Shown: in pieces, positions 25,404 through 33,749 of the stretch
Numbering within the stretch: the stretch's first letter is position 1
Layout: each line of letters starts with the position of its first letter
Virus record (IMG/VR): IMGVR_UViG_3300050132_000038
Span: 1 to 64,000 of that record
Origin: a virus
DNA length: 64,000 bases
Strand: one strand, 5' to 3'
Notes under the pieces: generated by a model
Told to the model about the DNA's origin: nothing
The model's input: the letters and a program-made list of their open reading frames with translations, nothing else
The model's database searches: none
Position numbers and translations under genes: made by a program

Positions 25404-25445
25404 GCGTATAGCTCCTAAACGGGTGAGCCTAGACCCACCCAAGGT

Positions 25446-25826
25446 TTAAACTGAAAAGAAAATACGAAGATCGTTGTTGAGCTTCTGGAGGACCAAACCC
25501 TTCGTACCCTTGAGCGCAAAGCTTGAACGTTCAAAGATGCCGGGTTGAATGTGCAACTGATACCCAAGATCGTTAAGGATCTCTGAACAGAGCTCGGCCT
25601 CCTCAACCACGTCTCCTCGATTGCTCTTATGATACAAGTGGTTCTTGGACAGCGTGAAGAACACGTTTACCTTACGAAGTTGCTGCTCAATCTTCTGTAA
25701 ATCAGGGTCGCGTGTTTGGTCGAAGGCTGCCTCTAATGGTACATTGGCAACTGCCGGGGTTTGTACATTCGTGCTTGAACGAAGTTCTGAATCCCTAAGC
25801 CGGTATGCGGCGCGCAAATCAAACAT
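25446..25826 (-). CDS. Tagged protein, function unknown
   Basis: 126 residues if started at ATG 25826, giving FDLRAAYRLRDSEL, a divergent form of the shared tag; this is why I prefer that start over a GTG at 26021. Ribosome-binding site weak (GTGAGA). The body is mixed alpha/beta (KIEQQLRKVNVFFTLSKNHLYH; EILNDLGYQLHIQPG). Not recognised. Confidence 0.6.
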   Translation of the reverse strand: MFDLRAAYRLRDSELRSSTNVQTPAVANVPLEAAFDQTRDPDLQKIEQQLRKVNVFFTLSKNHLYHKSNRGDVVEEAELCSEILNDLGYQLHIQPGIFERSSFALKGTKGLVLQKLNNDLRIFFSV

Positions 25827-25908
25827 TCTATGGGTCTCACTATCTCGATTACTTTTTTCACCCTTCAGAAATACTATCAAGAATACTAGCACCTCTTTAG
25901 GGCGGCTA

Positions 25909-25956
25909 TGTTTGTTACTCAGTGAGGCTAGGTGTTTGTTTCTCAGTAAGGCTAGG
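25909..25956. repeat. Two tandem 24-base repeats
   Basis: Two adjacent 24-base copies, TGTTTGTTACTCAGTGAGGC-TAGG and the same with two changes, in the 230-base interval upstream of the tagged gene at 25446. The interval (25827-26056) holds no other convincing gene; an alternative GTG-started extension of that gene would run through it in frame. Confidence 0.8.
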
Positions 25957-26056
25957 GTACCGCTCAGAACAGCTATCAATGAAGCTAACCAGCTTAGGGA
26001 CTCTCGGAGCTGGACTACCACTCAATCTTGCTATTCATTGAAATGAAATTGTAGAC

Positions 26057-26455
26057 TTAGTGCGGAGTATCATCACCTCCATCTCGATCTCCGCCGCCGT
26101 CATTATGCTTACCGTTCTCGTCCCGAATGGTTAGGAATCGGTCCAGTGTGTTAGCACCTGCCCATACTGCCATGTAGATGCTGAAGTAGGCTTCGGTTAG
26201 TTTATCGTGCAGCACCAACACGATTAGTCCCCACGAGGAGATTACCAGAGCGGTGAATTGCCCTAGCTGATGGATAGATGGTTGTTTAGTTACCGGGTCA
26301 ACTATCAGTGCCCGAAGGTCGAAGTTGTCTTTCTTGTACTGCGCGTAGATCAGCACGCCTACACCTGCTGCTATAATTACCAGGAGTAAGGTGGCCAGAG
26401 TATTGTTTACCAGCGCGGCTAATAGTTGTTGTAGTGCCGTTGCGAGATCGGCCAT
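26057..26455 (-). CDS. Three-segment membrane protein, holin-like topology
   Basis: 132 residues. Hydrophobic segments near residues 18-38 (TLATLLLVIIAAGVGVLIYA), 68-85 (FTALVISSWGLIVLVLH) and 90-105 (AYFSIYMAVWAGANTL), with a charged Asp/Gly-rich C-terminal tail. Size, topology and tail fit a holin, but the structural-gene setting also allows a virion membrane-contact role. AAAGGAGG precedes the ATG and a TGTAAATA-N5-TATAGC promoter-like element lies just upstream. Confidence 0.65.
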   Translation of the reverse strand: MADLATALQQLLAALVNNTLATLLLVIIAAGVGVLIYAQYKKDNFDLRALIVDPVTKQPSIHQLGQFTALVISSWGLIVLVLHDKLTEAYFSIYMAVWAGANTLDRFLTIRDENGKHNDGGGDRDGGDDTPH

Positions 26456-26487
26456 GACAGCCTCCTTTCTTTTTGAATCTCAATGGG

Positions 26488-26506
26488 GCTATATGCTATA
26501 TTTACA
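26488..26506 (-). promoter_or_regulatory. TGTAAATA-N5-TATAGC promoter-like element
   Basis: Minus strand reads TGTAAATATAGCATATAGC immediately after the stop of the 26511 gene and about 35 bases before the ATG of the membrane protein. The spacing between octamer and -10-like hexamer equals that at 55366 and 59891. Confidence 0.5.
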
Positions 26507-26510
26507 ATAA

Positions 26511-28037
26511 TCAGAATAGCTGACCGTAGCCTCTGCCGTATCTACCCCACATGGTAACAGGAGAGATCGTAATACCCACTGCACCGATAGCGCCGTGCTG
26601 TAGCATAGTCGGATCGGTGGAGCCATCGCCCCCCATCACCCCACGCATTACCAAGTTCTGCTTCAACGCCTTCAGCTCATTGTCCAACCTCGACTGAATC
26701 TTAGAGATAGCAGCATCGAACCCTGCTGTACGATCAATGTCCAAGGTAATAGCAGCACCCTGGAACTGGAATGCCTTCTCTGCTTCTGCCGTTACCTGCG
26801 ATTCCAGAGCAAACATCTCAGCGTGCATCAACCAGTATTCACGGATGACCCCTAAGGCATTGGTGAAGCTGAAGTTGGTGAATACCCCGTACGCACCGTT
26901 GAAAGCATCCGCACCCCGACGCAACCAAGTCATGATCGTTTGGTTAGGGTACAGCATGTCAGGAGTACCATACAGCGTAGTGTTCGCCTTGTTGATCTTC
27001 GACCGTACATCAGTAATAGCTGTCATCATAGATGCATTGATAACGAACAGGTCTGCTGATTCCTGGTAGACGAGCGAGGCTTGTGACGAATACCAATACT
27101 TCCAGATCACAGTGTAGGGGACAAGGGATACCATCAACTGCTGGGTGTCGATGACCCCTGCGTAGTACCAACCATTAGCAGTACGTTCTGAGTTACCAAT
27201 AAGGGACGGGGCTGCTACCTGTACACCGCCAGCCCACAATTCGACGGTGACGTTATCGTACAGCTGATCTAGTACAATCGATAGGTTAGCAGGGCTGCCT
27301 TGCAGTTCAACTGTAGACTGCGTGCCCAAAGGTACCGTATTCAACCCTACTACACGGATGTTCTCGTAGGAGAAGAAAGCATTCTGCGATACCTGACCTT
27401 GCAGTGGATCATTTTGCAGGTTCTGTACCTGCGGGAGTTCTAACGTATATCGAAGTTGATACCGTTGGTTATCTAAGCTAGGTGGTACTGTAGAGGGCAC
27501 TGTGATAACTGCGTTAGCTAGGACTGTGTTAGCCAAACCGTTCGACTGTACCAAATAGTTGTAGGCGTTACCTGCTGCGTACACTGTGCCGTCTGAGGCT
27601 AAGAGTTCCCAGGTTACAAAGCCTCCACGTGGGTCAATAGTAGCAGGGAAGCTAAAGATAGCAGTACCAATTGCTGCCATGCCTGCTTGGATTTCATCAA
27701 CCAGGTCGGTGAACGCCTGCGGATTCTGTGTGGCGTACGGTACAAATAATTCATCCTGAACTGTGACTGCTACCTGAGCTGTGAGCACCCGAGCATTAGT
27801 AGTAGCCAGAATCTGGAAGCCGTAAGCAGTACCAGCAATACCACCGGATAACAGGATCTGCGTTACAGGATTAGCACCTGACTGCAAGACTGCTGTGAGC
27901 GGTGGAGCAGTAGTCGGTGTTACCGCAGTCAATACTATGCTGGTGATCGTTTCACCTGGAGCAAGCATAGACGTTAGGTTTGGTGCGACTAATGTATTCT
28001 CTGTGGGCTGTGCAAAATAGACGAATGTATTGTTCAT
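26511..28037 (-). CDS. Large virion structural protein, function unknown
   Basis: 508 residues. Beta-rich N-terminal two thirds with Thr/Val/Ala-rich strands (residues 1-300) and a helical C-terminal third (RSKINKANTTLYGTPDMLYPNQTIMTWLRRGADAFN; QSRLDNELKALKQNLVMRG). The pattern suits a tail- or baseplate-associated protein, but no family is recognised. A diverged copy of its first 91 bases lies upstream at 28569-28659. Confidence 0.65.
   Translation of the reverse strand: MNNTFVYFAQPTENTLVAPNLTSMLAPGETITSIVLTAVTPTTAPPLTAVLQSGANPVTQILLSGGIAGTAYGFQILATTNARVLTAQVAVTVQDELFVPYATQNPQAFTDLVDEIQAGMAAIGTAIFSFPATIDPRGGFVTWELLASDGTVYAAGNAYNYLVQSNGLANTVLANAVITVPSTVPPSLDNQRYQLRYTLELPQVQNLQNDPLQGQVSQNAFFSYENIRVVGLNTVPLGTQSTVELQGSPANLSIVLDQLYDNVTVELWAGGVQVAAPSLIGNSERTANGWYYAGVIDTQQLMVSLVPYTVIWKYWYSSQASLVYQESADLFVINASMMTAITDVRSKINKANTTLYGTPDMLYPNQTIMTWLRRGADAFNGAYGVFTNFSFTNALGVIREYWLMHAEMFALESQVTAEAEKAFQFQGAAITLDIDRTAGFDAAISKIQSRLDNELKALKQNLVMRGVMGGDGSTDPTMLQHGAIGAVGITISPVTMWGRYGRGYGQLF
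27947..28037. repeat. 91-base direct repeat, copy A
   Basis: The first 91 coding bases of the 508-residue structural gene. They are matched by 28569-28659 with about 80 of 91 bases identical, most changes being synonymous. The GNAT-like gene sits exactly between the two copies. Confidence 0.9.
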
Positions 28038-28567
28038 GCTTTCACCTTAAAGTAAAAATTCCCTCTAAGTTTATTTATAGGTTTACCTTTTACAATAGGT
28101 ATTGTATCGGTACCCCAAGAGAAATCCACAGGTACCTGAAGATGATCTAGTAGTTCCACTGAATAGTACTTAGATACGGATCTCCAGGTTCTAACTGCCA
28201 TTATACCTATAATGCTTGAACTTTGAAGTTCACCTAGAACATGAATAGCTGCTAGATATAGTACAAGACCTAAATGTCGTCCCCTGTATTCTTCTTCGAT
28301 AAAAACACTGATAACCATGTTGCCTTTGGCCGTCGTAGACAATATTCCAATTATTCTATCTCTATCTTTTAAGAAAAAGTCACGAGAATAAGTCAACTTC
28401 AGGTAGTATAAGGACAAACCTTCTTTTGTGCCAAGTGGTACAGCAGGCTTAGTTTTCAATCGTTTTTCAAGAAACTCTACGTCTCGATCAAATTCTAGTT
28501 GAGTGTAGTTCTCTCGCATCCTAATAGGCATAGACTCTACGAGCCTAGAGGCTGCATTTAATTGCAT
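28034..28567 (-). CDS. Tagged GNAT-like acetyltransferase
   Basis: 177 residues. Tag MQLNAASRLVES at the N-terminus. The C-terminal part has the GNAT pattern: strand MVISVFIEEEYRGRHLGLVLYLAAIHVL, where the EEYRGRHLG loop is the acetyl-CoA pyrophosphate-binding motif A. Substrate unknown. Its ATG lies inside the truncated duplicate of the neighbour gene, whose CCAGGTGAAACGAC supplies the ribosome-binding site. Its stop overlaps the ATG of the 26511 gene. The coding sequence looks more A/T-rich than its neighbours, in keeping with later acquisition. Confidence 0.7.
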   Translation of the reverse strand: MQLNAASRLVESMPIRMRENYTQLEFDRDVEFLEKRLKTKPAVPLGTKEGLSLYYLKLTYSRDFFLKDRDRIIGILSTTAKGNMVISVFIEEEYRGRHLGLVLYLAAIHVLGELQSSSIIGIMAVRTWRSVSKYYSVELLDHLQVPVDFSWGTDTIPIVKGKPINKLRGNFYFKVKA

Positions 28568-28659
28568 GTCGTTTCACCTGGAGCAAGCATAGGCGTTAGG
28601 TTCGGAGCTACTAATGTGTTTTCTGTTGGCTGTGCGAAGTAGACAAATGTGTTGTTCAT
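28558..28659 (-). pseudogene. Truncated duplicate of the 5' end of the 26511 structural gene
   Basis: Starts MNNTFVYFAQPTENTLVAPN like the 508-residue gene, diverges after GET, and stops at residue 33. It begins at an ATG overlapping the stop of the ADP-ribosyltransferase gene and contains the start of the GNAT-like gene. I read it as the scar of the duplication that accompanied insertion of that gene; the remnant now serves as leader. Confidence 0.85.
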
Positions 28660-29378
28660 TTTTCAATTCCCTTCAGGTACTCTGAAACCTTAAGAGGGGT
28701 ATTAGTCTCTGAGACTACGGCTAGTATGTTGTCTCTGCTAACGTGGGACACACCTGGCCCCTGAACCACTACCTCTTTCTGATCGTGGGAAAATGGATCA
28801 TCCAGGACAGTACGTATGAACTTTTTATCTATATAGAACAGAGCTGACGGTGGCGTATGAATAGCTAATATAATTCCGATCTGTTCTAAAGGTGTATCCC
28901 AGGTGACGTTGGCGTACTTCAATGCAACTTTAGGATCTGAGGTCCAGGATGAAAGAACAGCGGGCTCTACTTTCAACGGCTTGCCGTTTAGGATCTTTGT
29001 CAGCGCGGTCTCAGGGATAAGCAACCCTCGATACACTACCTTCGGTAGTGTACTACGGTAGCTTTCTCTAACGACGTGGAAAGCTTTTAGGGCATCCTGC
29101 ATTTGCGCGGAGGTGAATCTACCAGAACCGCCACTTATCCACTGCTGTATAGTATGTGAAACCCATTCAGGGAGGGGTTCAGCTGCAGCTAACAGCCTGT
29201 GTGCGGCGTTCAGCTTGACGCCTGATACTCCTATAGATGGCTGAACTAACGTGTTGTTAATGCCGTTACCCCAGATGTCAGGATCGCCAATTGATAGTTC
29301 CCCATCTGCTATTGGGGCAGTCTCACCTGTTCTGTGCCTAGGTGCGTGCATTGCTTTTGTCTCTTTCATATTAGCCAT
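28656..29378 (-). CDS. Tagged mono-ADP-ribosyltransferase
   Basis: 240 residues. C-terminal ART fold of the R-S-E class: KVVYRGL (Arg, about residue 113), LSSWTSDPKVALKYA (STS-type motif, about 144) and HDQKEVVV (about 199) as the catalytic QxE/ExE loop. A Gln two residues before the Glu would favour asparagine-type targets as in C3 toxins; tentative. The shared tag VKLNAAHRLLAAAE is at about residue 53 behind an unusual 50-residue leader, with no start codon available nearer. T4 Alt, a head-packaged ART injected with DNA, is the obvious functional parallel. Confidence 0.8.
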   Translation of the reverse strand: MANMKETKAMHAPRHRTGETAPIADGELSIGDPDIWGNGINNTLVQPSIGVSGVKLNAAHRLLAAAEPLPEWVSHTIQQWISGGSGRFTSAQMQDALKAFHVVRESYRSTLPKVVYRGLLIPETALTKILNGKPLKVEPAVLSSWTSDPKVALKYANVTWDTPLEQIGIILAIHTPPSALFYIDKKFIRTVLDDPFSHDQKEVVVQGPGVSHVSRDNILAVVSETNTPLKVSEYLKGIEK

Positions 29379-29704
29379 AGTACAGACCTTCCTGGCGCTG
29401 TCGTCAGTAGGCGGATAGTCTGTCCCTTCTGTTTCAATTGAACTGTAGTGCCCGCACAGTACATACCACCGTTGACCTGCCGAGGTTCATCTGAGATCCA
29501 TCGAGCTAACGCCAAGGCCATGACGATACGGGGGCTTTCCTCGTACACTAGCAGGGAATTATTTGCGTCATCTGGTGACTCCGCTTCGATACCATAGTTC
29601 GCTAGTAGTTCAATCAGGTGGGTACTCAACATGGCTTGCTCCTCTATAAGGGACGCTACTAGTCGGTGTGCAGCTTTCATATTAATCTCTCTAGTGTTAG
29701 CCAC
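29366..29704 (-). CDS. Tagged small protein, function unknown
   Basis: 112 residues. Tag variant INMKAAHRLVASLI begins at residue 7, then a helical segment and a small beta-rich domain (TTVQLKQKGQTIRLLTTAPGRSVLWLI). Overlaps the start of the ADP-ribosyltransferase gene by 13 bases, implying coupled translation. No family recognised. Confidence 0.65.
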   Translation of the reverse strand: MANTREINMKAAHRLVASLIEEQAMLSTHLIELLANYGIEAESPDDANNSLLVYEESPRIVMALALARWISDEPRQVNGGMYCAGTTVQLKQKGQTIRLLTTAPGRSVLWLI

Positions 29705-29710
29705 TATGCG

Positions 29711-29980
29711 TTAGCCTCGGTCGGTTATGCGAGCCTTGTTACCCTCTTTGGCTACGTGGCACTTGTGCTCACCTTTACTAAACTCACCGGAGCCTGTTGA
29801 CGTCCACCCATCGCTTTTCAACTTGGAGACTACCTCAGAGAGTGTGGCGTCTACCGTGACATAGTTAGCACCCTCTGGGCGATCGTAGGTGAACTGGAGG
29901 CTGTTGATCCAGCCTTCAAAAGGGTCAGCGTGGACCTCGTACATAGAAAGTAATCGAGAAGCAGCATTGAGTTTAAACAT
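29711..29980 (-). CDS. Tagged small protein, function unknown
   Basis: 89 residues. FKLNAASRLLSMYE tag, then a small alpha/beta domain (YVTVDATLSEVVSKLKSDGWTSTGSGEFSKGEHKCHVAKEGNKARITDRG) similar in outline to the domain in the 16727 gene: two strands, a helix ending DGW/AGW, and a closing strand. Possibly paralogous; no function. Confidence 0.65.
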   Translation of the reverse strand: MFKLNAASRLLSMYEVHADPFEGWINSLQFTYDRPEGANYVTVDATLSEVVSKLKSDGWTSTGSGEFSKGEHKCHVAKEGNKARITDRG

Positions 29981-30021
29981 AGGGAATCCTTAGTAAGTTT
30001 TCAATGCTGCTAAGTATCATG

Positions 30022-31419
30022 CTAGAGCCACAGCTTCTCTTTACCTGTCGGCTGCTCAGCTTTGGTTTCAGGAGCTTCGGAAGGCTTACTTTCTTCTCCG
30101 ATGCCACTGTTCAGAATCAAAAGAACTTTTCGGAGTTGGGCGTTATTTAATCCAAACTTCTGGCCTAGGAATTCAGCATCGTGCACTGAGACCTCTCTAC
30201 CCTTCGCTACGTTGGTCACTGTGAATTCAATTTGCGTGCTAGAGGGCTTCATTCGAATCTTAGCAGTGCGTGAGCTCTTAAACAACCCCTTTACTTCCTG
30301 GTACAGGGCATACGCAACTTCCTTGGCTTGCTCAGGCTCAACACCTTTACGCAGCTTGAACACTAGCTTATCTTCATCTACATCCAGCTTCTGAATGAAA
30401 TCCTTGTAGCTAAACATCTCTGGCTTCAACTCGTTCAGGGGTTTCCGCAGTTGCGTGGACAACGGCACAGTACCGAGCGAGGAGCTGAAGTCTTCTAGAG
30501 CTAAGAGATCAGAGATAGCTTTAACTGCCTCGCCTGCTGAGCCAACCGATTCACCTCCCTCTTTCAGCAGTTGACCCGGGAGTTCGTACTCTGGGTTAAT
30601 CTGAATCGTAGTAGACTCACCAACAACCCATTGCACTGAGATGTACAGGCTAGGCGTTACCTTACCTTCATCGTTAGTAGCGTTAATCAGCATCAGGTAG
30701 TAGGTGAAAACGATCTGGCCTTCAGCAGAAGTCGATACGTAGAGGAACAGATTGGAGTCCTCAAACATAACGTGCTCTTGCACTTCCTGACGAATAACGT
30801 CGATGTACTTCTCGAAGGTCTTCGGCACATGCTTGGCTGCCACTTCATTTAGGAAGCCTAAGACCGTTTTCAACTGCTTAGCAACCTTACCTTTCAACTC
30901 ATGGAGTGCAGCTATAGTAGCTGTATACGCTTCACCACGACGATCCGGGAACTGCATAGAGAGTTGAGCTTCCACTGCTTCTAGGGTACGATGTTTCTCG
31001 TATAGGTCCTCAGAGAGAGAGTACTGCTCTTCCAGCTTCTTAACGTTAGGGACCACCACCTTAGTAAGTTCTGGATCAATCTTACGCTTGAGTCGTGATT
31101 TATTTGACCCACCTTCACCTTCTTTGATGGTGAGTTCCATCTCAGCAGCCTTAACTAGAGTAGCACCAACCCACTCCTTTGGCTTCTTTAGGAAGGCCAA
31201 CTGAGTTTGGTGTACCTTAATAACCTTCTCGTTCTCGTCGATCTCTTCCTTCATAGTATCTAGGAAGCGAGTGACGTCATCGATGTAACGAAACTTCGGT
31301 AGTTCGATCGCGTGGACACGAGTTCGGGCTACTGTTTTGTTCTTAGCTGTTGCTGACTTCTTCGTGGCAGTAATACCCGAGGAAGCGCGGAGGCGAGCGG
31401 CTGCATTAGTCTTGACCAT
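30022..31419 (-). CDS. Tagged large protein with helical N-half
   Basis: 465 residues. Tag VKTNAAARLRASSG, then a basic Lys/Thr-rich linker, a long charged helical region (residues about 45-210; coiled coil likely), and a beta-containing C-terminal part with KTAKIRMKPSSTQIEFTVTNVAKGREVSVHD-like strands. Ends with an acidic/Pro tail. No enzymatic motif seen. AAGGA precedes the start. Confidence 0.7.
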   Translation of the reverse strand: MVKTNAAARLRASSGITATKKSATAKNKTVARTRVHAIELPKFRYIDDVTRFLDTMKEEIDENEKVIKVHQTQLAFLKKPKEWVGATLVKAAEMELTIKEGEGGSNKSRLKRKIDPELTKVVVPNVKKLEEQYSLSEDLYEKHRTLEAVEAQLSMQFPDRRGEAYTATIAALHELKGKVAKQLKTVLGFLNEVAAKHVPKTFEKYIDVIRQEVQEHVMFEDSNLFLYVSTSAEGQIVFTYYLMLINATNDEGKVTPSLYISVQWVVGESTTIQINPEYELPGQLLKEGGESVGSAGEAVKAISDLLALEDFSSSLGTVPLSTQLRKPLNELKPEMFSYKDFIQKLDVDEDKLVFKLRKGVEPEQAKEVAYALYQEVKGLFKSSRTAKIRMKPSSTQIEFTVTNVAKGREVSVHDAEFLGQKFGLNNAQLRKVLLILNSGIGEESKPSEAPETKAEQPTGKEKLWL

Positions 31420-31480
31420 TATTATTCCTTACGAATTCGAGATCTGAATAAGATTAAATTGTATTCTAGTATGTTCGGTA

Positions 31481-32710
31481 CTACGTTCTGTACTTGCCGG
31501 TAACGTTATCCCTCGAGTTCAGTGTAGTCCTGTCCTTAGACATGATACGACCACGAGGAGGCAGTATTCTATATAGCTCCTGCGGCTGTATTACTCGCAC
31601 CTGAACTTCCCAACCTAGGATTGAACGTTGCCGAGACTTCCACGTATTGACTGATTGTACGACCAGGACTTTACCAAGCTGTGACTCCACGATAATATCC
31701 TGGGAGTTAATAGTAGGTACATTAGGACTCAATACAATCTGGAAGGGTTCCATCTGTTCCAGCAACGATATATCGGTTCCTATGTTACGTTTCGGGAATT
31801 CAAAATACACCGACTCAGTAGTGAGTGCGAATTGAATCTCTAGGTGGGAGAACTCCCCATTAACATTGGCAGTTAGTAAGTGAGGACCTCCGTCACACAA
31901 GGCTAGTACCTGTGTAGGATTCGTAATGGGAGTTCCATCGATGCTAAAGGTAGCAGGAACCGCCTTCGCCATATTCCACACCTTGAATACATCTATCCCT
32001 ATAGCACCACGAGGAAACTTCACAATGACCGAGAAGTTTTGCGCCTTAGCGGTAAGTGGCTTCCTCGTTACGTTGATCTCGCCTTCTTGGGATAACTTAA
32101 CGTCCGTAACGGTGAGGACTGTACGGTGCGCGTGGAATGGGGCAAACCCACCAATGAATCCAGTGCCAAAACAAATGGGACACGCTACATCCGAGAAGCC
32201 GAGAACAGATGCATCGAAGTCACCTACTAGATCATCTATGGTGGTCGAGTTAAGAGGGCCGTTATCCTCGAAGTCGATACCTTCTGTGATGACCTCGAAG
32301 GGGAAGTCACCGCCTTCTCCAGTGCTACCAAGTGAGAATTGCCCTTGGTTTGGGTCGGTAGAGAACGGCGAAGTCTCAGTGATGTTATTTGGGAATTGTC
32401 GATTAGGCTGCTCGTACGGAGTGATCGTAAACTCCATAGCGCCAGTCAACATCGAGTTAATATCACCTTGGGATGCCTTACCATCTTTGCCGAGGATACC
32501 GTTGATCTGTTTACCAGATGCTTGGCAGCTACACTTACGACCTTGGAGCAAACGGTTGTAGTGGCAGCAGGAAATTCCCTGGGCTCTGAAGGCATTGTAC
32601 GTCTTGTTCTGCTGGATAGCCATCACCTCGGTGATAGCCTTCTCAGCTACATCGGCACCACGAGCATTGGGAGGTAGAAGACGATTATTCGTACTATTCT
32701 TGTACGGCAA
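31481..32710 (-). CDS. Virion structural protein with zinc-ribbon-like cysteines
   Basis: 409 residues, untagged. Cysteines cluster in SCCHYNRLLQGRKCSC (about residues 48-62) and in VACPICFGTGFIGG (about 178-190), the latter a CxxC zinc-ribbon-like knuckle. The C-terminal half is beta-rich. The composition suggests a baseplate, tail or neck component of large myoviruses; no precise role can be given. Confidence 0.65.
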   Translation of the reverse strand: MPYKNSTNNRLLPPNARGADVAEKAITEVMAIQQNKTYNAFRAQGISCCHYNRLLQGRKCSCQASGKQINGILGKDGKASQGDINSMLTGAMEFTITPYEQPNRQFPNNITETSPFSTDPNQGQFSLGSTGEGGDFPFEVITEGIDFEDNGPLNSTTIDDLVGDFDASVLGFSDVACPICFGTGFIGGFAPFHAHRTVLTVTDVKLSQEGEINVTRKPLTAKAQNFSVIVKFPRGAIGIDVFKVWNMAKAVPATFSIDGTPITNPTQVLALCDGGPHLLTANVNGEFSHLEIQFALTTESVYFEFPKRNIGTDISLLEQMEPFQIVLSPNVPTINSQDIIVESQLGKVLVVQSVNTWKSRQRSILGWEVQVRVIQPQELYRILPPRGRIMSKDRTTLNSRDNVTGKYRT

Positions 32711-32719
32711 TTTGGGTGC

Positions 32720-32761
32720 CTCCAGATCAACTATTTTAATTATTATAAAATTGACCTGGAG
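32720..32761. promoter_or_regulatory. Inverted repeat with embedded TATAAT upstream of the 31481 gene
   Basis: Arms CTCCAGATCAA / TTGACCTGGAG (10 of 11 pair) enclose an A/T-only core that on the minus strand contains TATAAT at 32742-32747. It lies just before the gene start, with the GGAG of the distal arm serving as its ribosome-binding site. It could be a promoter, or a hairpin controlling translation by sequestering that site. Confidence 0.45.
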
Positions 32762-32774
32762 TTGAAGGAGGGAC

Positions 32775-33119
32775 TTAGTTTACGGCTAGAGCGGGGAATT
32801 GCTTCTGGACTTGCTGTGCAAAGCACTCTATGGTAGCGCACACGGTATTGAGGCTAAAGTATTGGGACTTGAACTCACCGTTACGAAGTCTCACATCTAC
32901 TTGCACCTCACCGGAAGTAGCGATCTTCACAAACTTAGTTCGTTTCCTGTTCTGTGCAGTGAGGGAAGCATCGTAGTAAACAAACTCTACTCCAGGTGCT
33001 TTGTCAAGGGTGATCAACCGTTCTTTGAGTGAGTTCCAGAACATATCTTTCATAAACGTTGTTACGTGGCGATCCCATTTACCGAGAGCGCAGTCCTGCA
33101 TAGTACCAGATACAAGCAT
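32775..33119 (-). CDS. Small structural-region protein
   Basis: 114 residues, untagged, alpha/beta, with QVDVRLRNGEFKSQYFSLNTVCATIECFAQQVQ at the C-terminus. CGGAG precedes the ATG and a TGTAAATA element lies upstream. No family recognised. Confidence 0.6.
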   Translation of the reverse strand: MLVSGTMQDCALGKWDRHVTTFMKDMFWNSLKERLITLDKAPGVEFVYYDASLTAQNRKRTKFVKIATSGEVQVDVRLRNGEFKSQYFSLNTVCATIECFAQQVQKQFPALAVN

Positions 33120-33160
33120 CTAAATCTCCGTAAGGCTAAAAGTTGTTATGTTTCAACCAC

Positions 33161-33168
33161 TATTTACA
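33161..33168 (-). promoter_or_regulatory. TGTAAATA element
   Basis: Copy of the recurring octamer, two bases after the stop of the Nudix gene and about 40 bases before the 33119 start. It is followed by GTGGTTGAAACATAAC. Confidence 0.45.
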
Positions 33169-33170
33169 GT

Positions 33171-33740
33171 CTAATCAAAGTGGGTAAGTCTGTACGCCGC
33201 GCTCATCTTCAGAGGGTCGACGCCATTCTTCTTCGCGTTTTCTATTCTGGAGATTTCCATCTCAACTGAGCGCATCGACTGTGGATCAGCTAGCAATGAT
33301 TCTAGCCCAGGGTGTAGGGGATCAGGCCACTCATTATACGGCACCCATACGTTACCTGCGGTTTCCTCAGCGAATTCAGGTGGAGAATTAATCTCGAATT
33401 GCTTAGGAATGACTACGAGATTGTTAGCGTACTGAAATCCGCGGTCTGCATCATAGTACGTCATGAGAGGGAATATCTTCATCTCACCTGTGTATCCTGT
33501 TTCCTCTCTAAGTTCCCGTTTGAGTGCGGTGAACGTTTCCTCGTTACCGTCGATAGAACCTCCCCAACAACCGTACGTGTTTGGCGTATCCGAAGTAGTG
33601 CTACGGAGTTGGAAACTGAAGTTCAGTGTGTCTGCAGCTAGGAGTAGGCAACCAACCGCGTAGTGGTACCCCCTCACCCCAGGGACCCATTCTTCACCAT
33701 CTTTGTGTGCTAGTAGTCGTGTAGCTGCATTTAGTTTCAT
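33171..33740 (-). CDS. Tagged Nudix hydrolase
   Basis: 189 residues. The N-terminal tag is KLNAATRLLAHKD. The Nudix box is GGSIDGNEETFTALKRELREETGY, with the catalytic REL-x-EE present, so hydrolysis of a nucleoside diphosphate derivative such as ADP-ribose or NADH is likely. A second tag-like peptide, LKMSAAYRLTHFD, forms the extreme C-terminus. Neighbouring genes encode a kinase-like protein and homospermidine synthase, all tagged. Confidence 0.85.
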   Translation of the reverse strand: MKLNAATRLLAHKDGEEWVPGVRGYHYAVGCLLLAADTLNFSFQLRSTTSDTPNTYGCWGGSIDGNEETFTALKRELREETGYTGEMKIFPLMTYYDADRGFQYANNLVVIPKQFEINSPPEFAEETAGNVWVPYNEWPDPLHPGLESLLADPQSMRSVEMEISRIENAKKNGVDPLKMSAAYRLTHFD

Positions 33741-33749
33741 TGTCAGGTC

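Noticed and set aside
25446-26021. 191-residue version of the tagged gene starting at GTG 26021.
   Set aside because: Weak ribosome-binding site, and it would place the tag in the interior after a region with tandem DNA repeats. It is not fully excluded.
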